In this document: positions 54,561 to 61,665 of the stretch, piece after piece
Layout: each line of letters opens with the position of its first letter
Numbering within the stretch: position 1 is the stretch's first letter
Assembly (NCBI RefSeq): GCF_017901135.1
Contig: NZ_CP072801.1
Span: 248,001 to 312,000 of the forward strand
DNA: 64,000 bases
DNA from: Thiothrix litoralis
Lineage (GTDB): Bacteria; Pseudomonadota; Gammaproteobacteria; Thiotrichales; Thiotrichaceae
Reading direction: 5' to 3'
Program-made: the position numbers and the translations under genes
Notes under the pieces: model-generated
What the model saw: only the letters and a program-made list of their open reading frames with translations
Databases searched by the model: none
What the model was told of the DNA's origin: nothing

Positions 54561-55570
54561 CACGATCGCACGTCCAGCGGCATGTTTTCTTTCACGAACC
54601 CACAGCAGGAACAGCGTTTAGTGGACGGGAAGAATCTCCCTATCTCAACGTATGTCCTCCCGTACCAGCCAGCTTTGTACGCAAGCTGGCGAGTGAACTC
54701 ACCCCAACTTGCATCCGCAATGTGCTTGGCTAACGTTGGGTTCTTAATCATGTTCTTCACGGCGAGGTTTTCAGCACAAACCACTTGGTTCTCGTTAATC
54801 AGTTTGCGGGACAACTTGTGCAAGTTGTCCGAACGGTCATCGGAAATTTTCGCGTGAACACGGGCGACCTTGCGTTTAGCTTTCAACCGGTTCTTGCTGC
54901 CGAGTGTCTTCTTGGCAAGACGGCGTTGGTACTTCGCGAGTTTAGCCGCATGTTGTGCGGTGTGGCGGGGATTACCGGATTTAAAACCGTCAGAGGTAAC
55001 GAACAAATCCTTGATGCCCACGTCAATGCCTGCCTTTTTATCGGTGACGGGCAACAGCGTGGGTTCAAATTCACACAAGCAAGACACAAAATAGCGTCCG
55101 GCCTGATCTTTGGAAACAGTAACCGTGGTGGGGTCAGCCGGAAGTGCCTGACTCCACTTGATATTCAGCGGTTTATCGCACTTCGCCAGTTTCAATTCAC
55201 CGTCACGGTAGCTGAACGCGCGGTACGTGAATTCAGCCGATTGGCGGTGCTTTTTAGATTTGAAGACAGGGTATTTTGCCCGACCTTCAAAGAAGTTTTT
55301 GAACGCCGTTTGCTGATTCCTCAAGCATTGTTGCAGCGGAACACTGGAAACGTCGTTCAGGAAAGTAGCTTCAGGCAGTTTTTTGATGGCAGTCAGTTGG
55401 GAACTCGCTTTCGTGTACCCAACTTTTTCCTGAGCCTGATAGTAGGCATCCGTGCGGTAACGCAAGATGCTGTTGTAAACGTAGCGCACACAACCGAACG
55501 TCTGAGCCAGCAACGTTTCTTGTTGTGGGTCTGGGTAGAATCGGAATTGGTAGGCGCGTTTAGTTTTCAT
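54419..55570 (-). CDS. tnpB: TnpB RNA-guided nuclease of copy E
   Basis: The 383-residue protein is complete: N-terminal KTKRAYQFRFYPDPQQ, RuvC Asp in GIDVGIKDLFVTSD, Glu in VCAENLAVKNM, and Asp in THDRDVNAARNIL, with the zinc ribbon CSCCGF...CPECG. Of the four tnpB genes in this window, it is the only one with both an intact coding region and an intact right end. It is of a different TnpB lineage than copies A and B. Confidence 0.93.
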   Translation of the reverse strand: MKTKRAYQFRFYPDPQQETLLAQTFGCVRYVYNSILRYRTDAYYQAQEKVGYTKASSQLTAIKKLPEATFLNDVSSVPLQQCLRNQQTAFKNFFEGRAKYPVFKSKKHRQSAEFTYRAFSYRDGELKLAKCDKPLNIKWSQALPADPTTVTVSKDQAGRYFVSCLCEFEPTLLPVTDKKAGIDVGIKDLFVTSDGFKSGNPRHTAQHAAKLAKYQRRLAKKTLGSKNRLKAKRKVARVHAKISDDRSDNLHKLSRKLINENQVVCAENLAVKNMIKNPTLAKHIADASWGEFTRQLAYKAGWYGRTYVEIGRFFPSTKRCSCCGFVKENMPLDVRSWECPECGTTHDRDVNAARNILAAGLAVLAFGENVSGDGISVSSSCSR

Positions 55571-55711
55571 TATTCACAAAATATCGTATATTTCGTGAAG
55601 AGTCAACAACCGAAGATAGCAAACCAAACGGAGGAGCGAGAAGAGGGTCGGCTGTCGCCGACGCGCTATCCCTCCCCATGCCTAAAGGCAGGGGTATCTC
55701 GCGCACGACTG

Positions 55712-56155
55712 ATGAATGACGCTGATTTCAAACAGGCGCTGGAACAATTGCCGCTGGCACAGCAACGCCGGGTAGGTTCTGCCTTTGTGCGCAATGTGCT
55801 GGCACTGAGCGCTGACCCGGCGGTGGCGAAAGTGCTGGATACGGCCTCCAACGCTGAAACTGTGGCTGACGACGAACTGGCGCTGGCCTTCAAAAATGCC
55901 AAGGCCGCCGCGCTGGAAAGCCACACCCGCTGCGGTGCTGACAGCGACTGGCAGGCGCAGGCTGGCTATTTCGTCGCCCGCGCTGCTTCCGCACTGGTTG
56001 CTTCGGCGAAACAGGCCAAATCGCCCGCGTGGGAAGCTGCCGCCAATGCGCGGCTGGCGCGTACCTGCGGCATGATTGAATCCGCCGACGAATCCATGCA
56101 CGAGGAAAGCGAAGCCCAATACCGCCTCCTTGAGCAATTCCTGAACGACATTTGA
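55712..56155 (+). CDS. Hydrogenase-operon accessory protein, unknown, start displaced by IS
   Basis: The visible frame starts at ATG 55712 (MNDADFKQALEQLPLAQQ) and gives 147 mostly helical residues with two Cys (TRCGAD, RTCGM). It lies between isp2 and hynL, where the operon is otherwise compact, so a role in hydrogenase maturation or assembly is likely. Joining the flanks of IS copy E gives ATG ATC CGA CTG ATG AAT, in frame, with AGGGAGG before it. The native protein thus began four codons earlier. The present start has no Shine-Dalgarno site. No family is recognised. Confidence 0.65.
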   Translation: MNDADFKQALEQLPLAQQRRVGSAFVRNVLALSADPAVAKVLDTASNAETVADDELALAFKNAKAAALESHTRCGADSDWQAQAGYFVARAASALVASAKQAKSPAWEAAANARLARTCGMIESADESMHEESEAQYRLLEQFLNDI

Positions 56156-56165
56156 GGATACCCAC

Positions 56166-57887
56166 ATGACTGAACGTGTCGTTGTTGACCCCATCACCCG
56201 CATCGAAGGCCACTTGCGTATCGAAGCGCAAATGAATGGCAATACCATCGAACAGGCGTATTCCGCCGGAACGATGGTGCGCGGTATTGAAATCATCCTG
56301 CGTGGGCGCGACCCGCGTGACGCTTGGGCATATGCGCAACGCATCTGCGGCGTGTGCACGCTGGTACACGGCATTGCCTCGGTGCGCTCGGTGGAAAACG
56401 CGCTGAATTACAGCATTCCGCCCAATGCGCAACTGATCCGCAACCTGATGATCGCGGCGCAATACGTGCATGATCATGTGATGCACTTTTATCACTTGCA
56501 CGCGCTCGACTGGGTGGATGTGGTGTCTGCGCTCAAGGCCGACCCTAAGGCGACTTCCGACCTTGCGCAAAAGGTTTCGCCAAGCTGGCCGAATTCCTCC
56601 GCCGGTTATTTCGCCGATCAGCAGGCCAAGCTGAAGAAATTTGTTGAAGCCGGGCAATTGGGCATTTTCGCCAAGGCGTATTGGGGGCATCCCGCCTACA
56701 AGCTGCCGCCGGAAGCCAATTTGATGGCAGTTTCACACTACCTTGAAGCGCTGGCGTGGCAACGCGATGTGGCGAAATTGCACACCATTTTCGGCGGGAA
56801 AAACCCGCACCCCAACTTCCTCGTCGGTGGCGTGCCGTGCCCGATTGACCTGAATTCTGATTCCGCCCTCAACATGGAAAAGCTGTCGAAGGTGCAGGAC
56901 ATCATCAAGAAAATGCAGGTGTTCGTCGATCAGGTGTACGTGCCGGATACGCTCGCCATCGCCAGCTTCTACAAGGACTGGTTCAAGCAGGGCGAAGGCT
57001 TGGGCAATTTCATGACTTACGGTGATTTCCCGGAAAAGGGTATGGATGATCCGGCCTCGTTTTTGATTCCCTCCGGCGTGATTCTCAACCGCGATTTGTC
57101 GAAAATCCACCCGGTTGATTTGAATGCCGAAGACCAGATTCAGGAGTTTGTTGCCCACTCGTGGTACGACTACAGCGAGGGCAAGGATAAGGGTTTGCAC
57201 CCTTACGCGGGCGAAACTGAGCTGAATTACACGGGCCCGAAACCGCCTTACACCCAACTCGAAGTTGATCAGTCGTATTCGTGGATGAAATCGCCGCGCT
57301 GGAAAGGTCAGGCGGTTGAAGTTGGACCACTTGCCCGTGTGCTGATGCTGTACGCCACCGGGCACGAACACACCAAGGCGCTGGTTGATTCCTCGCTGAA
57401 ATATCTGGATCTGCCGATTGAGGCGCTGTATTCCACGATGGGGCGCACCGCTGCCCGCACGCTGGAAACCAAGATCGTTGCCGACAAGATGCAAACCTGG
57501 TTCGACAATCTCATCGCCAATATCAAGGCGGGTGATACCAAAACGTTCAACGAAACCTTGTGGGAGCCGTCAAGCTGGCCATCCAAAGCGCAAGGCGTCG
57601 GTTATATGGAAGCCCCGCGTGGTGCACTGGCGCATTGGATCGTGATCAAGGATGAAAAGATCGCCAACTATCAGGCTGTCGTGCCGAGTACTTGGAACGC
57701 TGGGCCGCGTGACGTGCAAAATCAGGCGGGGGCGTATGAAGCTTCACTGAAAGGCCACGAGCTGCATGACCCGAAACAGCCGGTGGAGATTTTGCGCACT
57801 ATCCACAGTTTCGACCCGTGCATTGCTTGCGCCGTGCATGTGACCGACCCGGATGGGGAAGAGCTGATTAAAGTGGAGATTCAATAA
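56166..57887 (+). CDS. hynL: [NiFe] hydrogenase large subunit
   Basis: HynL holds the NiFe(CN)2CO site that splits H2. The 573 residues begin with DPITRIEGHLRIE, have the first nickel motif RICGVCTLVHG and end with DPCIACAVHV followed by a 14-residue tail. Cleavage after the His by HynD should occur there. It starts 10 bp after the accessory gene with GAGGATA. Together with hynS-isp1-isp2 the order is that of group 1e hydrogenases, known from purple and colourless sulfur bacteria. Confidence 0.95.
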   Translation: MTERVVVDPITRIEGHLRIEAQMNGNTIEQAYSAGTMVRGIEIILRGRDPRDAWAYAQRICGVCTLVHGIASVRSVENALNYSIPPNAQLIRNLMIAAQYVHDHVMHFYHLHALDWVDVVSALKADPKATSDLAQKVSPSWPNSSAGYFADQQAKLKKFVEAGQLGIFAKAYWGHPAYKLPPEANLMAVSHYLEALAWQRDVAKLHTIFGGKNPHPNFLVGGVPCPIDLNSDSALNMEKLSKVQDIIKKMQVFVDQVYVPDTLAIASFYKDWFKQGEGLGNFMTYGDFPEKGMDDPASFLIPSGVILNRDLSKIHPVDLNAEDQIQEFVAHSWYDYSEGKDKGLHPYAGETELNYTGPKPPYTQLEVDQSYSWMKSPRWKGQAVEVGPLARVLMLYATGHEHTKALVDSSLKYLDLPIEALYSTMGRTAARTLETKIVADKMQTWFDNLIANIKAGDTKTFNETLWEPSSWPSKAQGVGYMEAPRGALAHWIVIKDEKIANYQAVVPSTWNAGPRDVQNQAGAYEASLKGHELHDPKQPVEILRTIHSFDPCIACAVHVTDPDGEELIKVEIQ

Positions 57888-58099
57888 TGAGTAAAGTGAA
57901 ACGGTTGGTTGCCGGTGGTTTGCTGGTCGCGAGTGACGTTGTGGCGGCGCATCAGGATGGGTTTCCGCACCATTTCTTGTCTGACTCGAATACCGAGCAT
58001 TTTTGGCTGATTGGGAGTGGGTTGGAGTATGTGTTTGCGTGCGTGGTGGCGACGGTGGTGTTTTTTGTAGTGAGGCGGGTAGCCGTCAAAAAGAAATAA
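57887..58099 (+). CDS. Small membrane protein at the end of the hydrogenase operon
   Basis: The 70-residue product starts within the hynL stop (TAATG overlap). It has a hydrophobic N-terminus ending VVAAHQDG that could be a signal, a His-rich stretch (HQDGFPHHF), and a C-terminal membrane helix (YVFACVVATVVFFVVRR). His residues may bind metal or heme. No family is recognised. Position suggests it belongs to the hydrogenase unit. Confidence 0.65.
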   Translation: MSKVKRLVAGGLLVASDVVAAHQDGFPHHFLSDSNTEHFWLIGSGLEYVFACVVATVVFFVVRRVAVKKK

Positions 58100-58101
58100 G
58101 G

Positions 58102-60879
58102 CTAGCCGATGTATTGTTGTAACTTGGCTAGTTCCGCGTCGCGGCGGTGGTAGCCGGTTTCGGTGATCAGGCGGGCTGCCGCGGCAATGTGGGATTGAAG
58201 AGAAAGAGGGCGTATGCAATACGCCCCTACGTCCGTCTCCTGTAGGGGCGTATTGCATACGCCCTCTTCTTCCTCCGCCAGAATCAACCGCGCCATCTCC
58301 AAATGATAATCCGTCAAATGCAGCCGCATTCCGCTGTAATCGGCAATCTCGAATACTTCCTGCAAGTCCTGCCGGGCGCGGTCGAAGTCGTGGGTTTTGC
58401 GGAACAAGGCAGCGCGGGCGAGCAGCCCATAAGGTAGATATTTCTGCACCCCCGATAAATGTAGATGAGATATAGCTTCATCACTTTTCTCTAAGGATTT
58501 AACCCACTTCTGTTGCTTAGAAAATAGCTGGGCATGTGAAAGTTTAGTTAATGCTATTGATACCAAAGACATTTCCCTATGTATTTGATTTATCCTTAAG
58601 GATTCTGTGATCCTGATTGAAGCTTCTTTAGATTCTTCAAGCTCTAACAATAAATCGCAGTAATGGAATCCTTGGATGGAATATAAATACGGTTCGTATG
58701 ATCGCTGATTTTTTTGGATTTGTTCTGCTTGCTGATACAGTCTTTTAGCTTTGTTCATTTCTGAAGCTTGGTGCAGGCTATGTGCAAGCGTTGTGAGACT
58801 CGCCATCTGGCTAAACATACTTCCATGCCGCTTACCGTAATAGATTGATTTTTCTGCATACTCTATAGATTCATTAATATTTCCCAAGAAAAGATGTAGT
58901 TCACTGAGATTCCTAAAATTTAGCTCAACCTCCTCCCAATGACGCTGCTTAAAACGTAATTCTGCCGCCAAACTCATGGGAATAACCGCCTCATTAAGCC
59001 TACCTAAGCTCGATAGATCATTTGCCACCCAATTGAATAAGGCTGCTTTCGCATCTTGACTTATAGAATTGGCAGTGTGTGACCAAGGTATGCTGAAAAG
59101 GCTTGATAGCGTTGAAAGGCTATCGCTGCTCGCCGAGAATTTGTAAAACAAATATTGCTCCCATCCTCTTTGAACTCTGTAGGAATAGATCCACATGGCC
59201 TGCTGATGCAACCCCGCAGCACAGCCATGTGCCACCGCACTAAACAGGGGCTGCATTTCTTCCAACGTGTCGGGAAACTCCTCTTCTGGTAGGGCTTTGT
59301 AGTATTCGTACAGCCGCTCATGTGCCTGTTGCCATGCATCGGGGTACTGTGTTTGCAGTTGCTTGCCGAAGTATTCGCGGATCAGCGGGTGGCAGTCGAG
59401 CAGGCCGGGGCGGCCTTCATGTGCGGACAGCATCCGGTGTTTTTCGCGCAAATCGCGGATGGCGACTTTCCACGCTTTTTCCGCGATGCCTGCGGTTAGG
59501 TTGGGGATTTGCGATTGCCATAATACTTGCAACACATCGGTTTCGATCGGGTGGTCGAACAGCCCCAGCAAATGCAGCAGTTGCAACTCGGGTGTGCCGG
59601 ACAGCCATTCGCGATACGCCTGCATCACCTTGAAGGCATGGCGGCCTGCGTCATCGTAATCGTCGATCAATTCATCCAGCGTGTCGCGTTTGCGTACATC
59701 CCCATCCAGATAGGTGTGCAACGCATTGCCCAATAAATGCAGGGCGAGCGCATGGCAGCCGTATTCCTGCACCGCCTTTTTCAGTTCTTCGTCACTGCCG
59801 CGTATCTTCCAATACCTCAGCAAGTCGATGCCATCTTCCACCGCAAGGTTTTGCAGGTCGTGGGAAACGGTGTGGGCGCGGTCGCAGAGTTCATGCACCG
59901 CCAGACGGGTGGTGATGATACACAGGCTGGTGTGTTCCCCGGCAAGATTTTTCAGCAACTGGCGGATGGCGCGATCCTTGAGTTCGCCGCGCATCCCGCG
60001 CCCGGCATGTTGCAAGGGTTCCAGCCCATCCAGCACCAGCAGGCAACGCTGTTGGCGCAGCAGGTGGGCGAGGTGTTCGCCTTTTTCTTCTTCCGTGCTG
60101 AAGGTGGTTTTATCGGAGTGCAGCGCGTTGAAGGCATGGCTGAAAAATGGGGTGGCGGAAATCTGTTTGTCTTCGGATGAGCCTTGCGAGTAGAACGACC
60201 AGGCGATCAGGGCTTCGATATTGTCGGTGTGGTCGAGCCAGTGGCGCAGCAGTTTGGTTTTGCCGGTTCCACCGGGGGCGATGAATTGCACCACGCGGGT
60301 TTGCGGGTCTGCCCAGGCTTTATCCAGTAGCGCCAGTTCATCCTTGCGCCCGAACAGTTTGCCTTCAACGGTCGGTAGCGAGTTGCTGTGGATGGTGCGG
60401 ATGAAATGCGGTGCACCCAAAGGTGGTTTGTCTGCGCCCAGTTCGCCGCGAATATGGCGGTAGAGGTTGTCGTATTCGCGGGGATGGCTCAGATTATACC
60501 GGCTGAAACCAAACACTGGGTCAGGGATGAAAGCTTCGTCTTCTGGCCTGAAAATGACGGGGATGAATTTGGTGTTGAGTGATTGATTGCGATAAAGCTG
60601 GTTCAGCAGCAACATGCCTTCCCATCTGACGCCCAACCCCTTGCCGGGTTCTTCGCGTTGCTCAACCCGTTTCTGGTAGGTTTCGGTGCAGATCAGCAGA
60701 ACGTAGTTGGCGTCCTGCATGTGCTTGAGCATCCACAGCGGCCAGCCTTCATTCGGTGTTGGGTCGTATTGGTCTATATCGCAATCAATACCCTCGGTGC
60801 GAAGGCGATCGGATAATTTCCGTACTCGTTCGCGGTGGGCGTCGGAATCGTGGCTGTAGCTGATGAAAACCTTGGTCAT
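58102..60879 (-). CDS. SEFIR-STAND-TPR protein (putative immune receptor)
   Basis: The 925-residue protein has an N-terminal SEFIR domain (about 1-150; VFISYSHDSDAHRERVRKLSDRL, DQYDPTPNEGWPLWM), then a STAND-type NTPase with Walker A GGTGKT at about 203-208 and Walker B LLVLDG at about 280-285, then a TPR array (about 530-920). SEFIR and TIR domains in bacteria are effector or adaptor modules, and STAND-TPR proteins can sense phage proteins. It lies alone, next to a HAD gene transcribed divergently. Near its C-terminus a 26-bp palindrome is inserted in frame (58205-58267). Confidence 0.85.
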   Translation of the reverse strand: MTKVFISYSHDSDAHRERVRKLSDRLRTEGIDCDIDQYDPTPNEGWPLWMLKHMQDANYVLLICTETYQKRVEQREEPGKGLGVRWEGMLLLNQLYRNQSLNTKFIPVIFRPEDEAFIPDPVFGFSRYNLSHPREYDNLYRHIRGELGADKPPLGAPHFIRTIHSNSLPTVEGKLFGRKDELALLDKAWADPQTRVVQFIAPGGTGKTKLLRHWLDHTDNIEALIAWSFYSQGSSEDKQISATPFFSHAFNALHSDKTTFSTEEEKGEHLAHLLRQQRCLLVLDGLEPLQHAGRGMRGELKDRAIRQLLKNLAGEHTSLCIITTRLAVHELCDRAHTVSHDLQNLAVEDGIDLLRYWKIRGSDEELKKAVQEYGCHALALHLLGNALHTYLDGDVRKRDTLDELIDDYDDAGRHAFKVMQAYREWLSGTPELQLLHLLGLFDHPIETDVLQVLWQSQIPNLTAGIAEKAWKVAIRDLREKHRMLSAHEGRPGLLDCHPLIREYFGKQLQTQYPDAWQQAHERLYEYYKALPEEEFPDTLEEMQPLFSAVAHGCAAGLHQQAMWIYSYRVQRGWEQYLFYKFSASSDSLSTLSSLFSIPWSHTANSISQDAKAALFNWVANDLSSLGRLNEAVIPMSLAAELRFKQRHWEEVELNFRNLSELHLFLGNINESIEYAEKSIYYGKRHGSMFSQMASLTTLAHSLHQASEMNKAKRLYQQAEQIQKNQRSYEPYLYSIQGFHYCDLLLELEESKEASIRITESLRINQIHREMSLVSIALTKLSHAQLFSKQQKWVKSLEKSDEAISHLHLSGVQKYLPYGLLARAALFRKTHDFDRARQDLQEVFEIADYSGMRLHLTDYHLEMARLILAEEEEGVCNTPLQETDVGAYCIRPLSLQSHIAAAARLITETGYHRRDAELAKLQQYIG
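58205..58267. repeat. Perfect 26-bp inverted repeat inside the SEFIR-STAND gene
   Basis: Arms 58205-58230 and 58242-58267 are exact reverse complements around an 11-base loop. The core is GGCGTATGCAATACGCCCC. In the protein it gives about 20 residues (EEGVCNTPLQETDVGAYCIR) between two TPR helices. Such palindromes are normally intergenic, so this looks like a recent insertion that left the frame intact. Confidence 0.9.
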
Positions 60880-60956
60880 GCGGACAGAGCCTGTTCACGT
60901 TGCGGTGGGTTTGATCATACCGTTACAATTCCAGCACCACAATTCAGATACAGCTT

Positions 60957-61616
60957 ATGGACGACCTCGAACTCATCGCCTTCGACCTCTTCGGTGTCGT
61001 CATCACTGACGGACACCTCGTTACCAATGGATTGATGCCGCTGCTGCCGCCCGGTATTACCAAGGCCGCCGTAAAGCCGTATTACGACGCTTATACCGGT
61101 GGGCAAATTTCTGAGGCGGATTTCTGGCAAGGTATCGGCCTGATGCTTGATTCCCCCATCCGCAATCAATTCCTCAATGTTTTTGAGCTGGATGCAGATT
61201 TGGCAGCAGTGACCTATGCCCTGTCAAAACATTACCGCCTCGGCATCCTTTCCAATTTGGGCGCGGAATGGGGCGAGATGTTGGAAGAACGTTTTGCCTT
61301 CAGTGAACGCTTTGAGCCACGCATTATCAGCGGTGCGGTGAAGTGCCAGAAGCCGGAACCAGCGATTTACGCAGCGCTGATCCGTGCCAGCGGGGTAGGG
61401 GGTGAGCACATCGCTTTCATCGACGACCGCCGCGAAAATCTGGAAGTGGCCAAACGTTTTGGCATGACCACGATCCACTACCAGCGTGAACCCGATCAGT
61501 GCGCGTTTGAGCCAGATTACACCATCAGCTCTTTGGGCGAGGTATTGCAGATTTTTCACAAAGATAACCCTGTTTTTCTAGGGTTGCCAAAACCAGATCA
61601 TGGAACCATTCCGTAA
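60957..61616 (+). CDS. HAD-superfamily hydrolase
   Basis: The 219 residues show the HAD motifs: I in IAFDLFGVV (nucleophile Asp), II in GILSNLG, III Lys in VKCQKPEPAIY and IV in IAFIDDRRENLE. Such enzymes are phosphatases or dehalogenases; the YihX-like order of motifs suggests a small-sugar-phosphate phosphatase. It is divergent from the SEFIR gene, 77 bp away. The substrate is not predictable. Confidence 0.85.
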   Translation: MDDLELIAFDLFGVVITDGHLVTNGLMPLLPPGITKAAVKPYYDAYTGGQISEADFWQGIGLMLDSPIRNQFLNVFELDADLAAVTYALSKHYRLGILSNLGAEWGEMLEERFAFSERFEPRIISGAVKCQKPEPAIYAALIRASGVGGEHIAFIDDRRENLEVAKRFGMTTIHYQREPDQCAFEPDYTISSLGEVLQIFHKDNPVFLGLPKPDHGTIP

Positions 61617-61665
61617 CCTTTTTAGCGGCAAGTGTTTTGCCTGTTACTGGAATGAGGAAAAGACC

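Larger units (their letters stand above)
54380..55705 (-). mobile_element. IS200/IS605-family element, copy E
   Basis: The right end (plus-strand 54380-54384 TTGAC) and left end (to about 55705) have the same hairpins as copy D. It carries a complete tnpB and no tnpA. It lies inside the hydrogenase operon, opposite to its direction. Re-joining the flanks restores an ATG overlapping the isp2 stop in frame with the following gene. Confidence 0.87.

Noticed and set aside
54785-56155. A single 456-residue plus-strand gene reaching across IS copy E
   Set aside because: The first two thirds are antisense to tnpB. Only the part from 55712 is a hydrogenase-operon gene.
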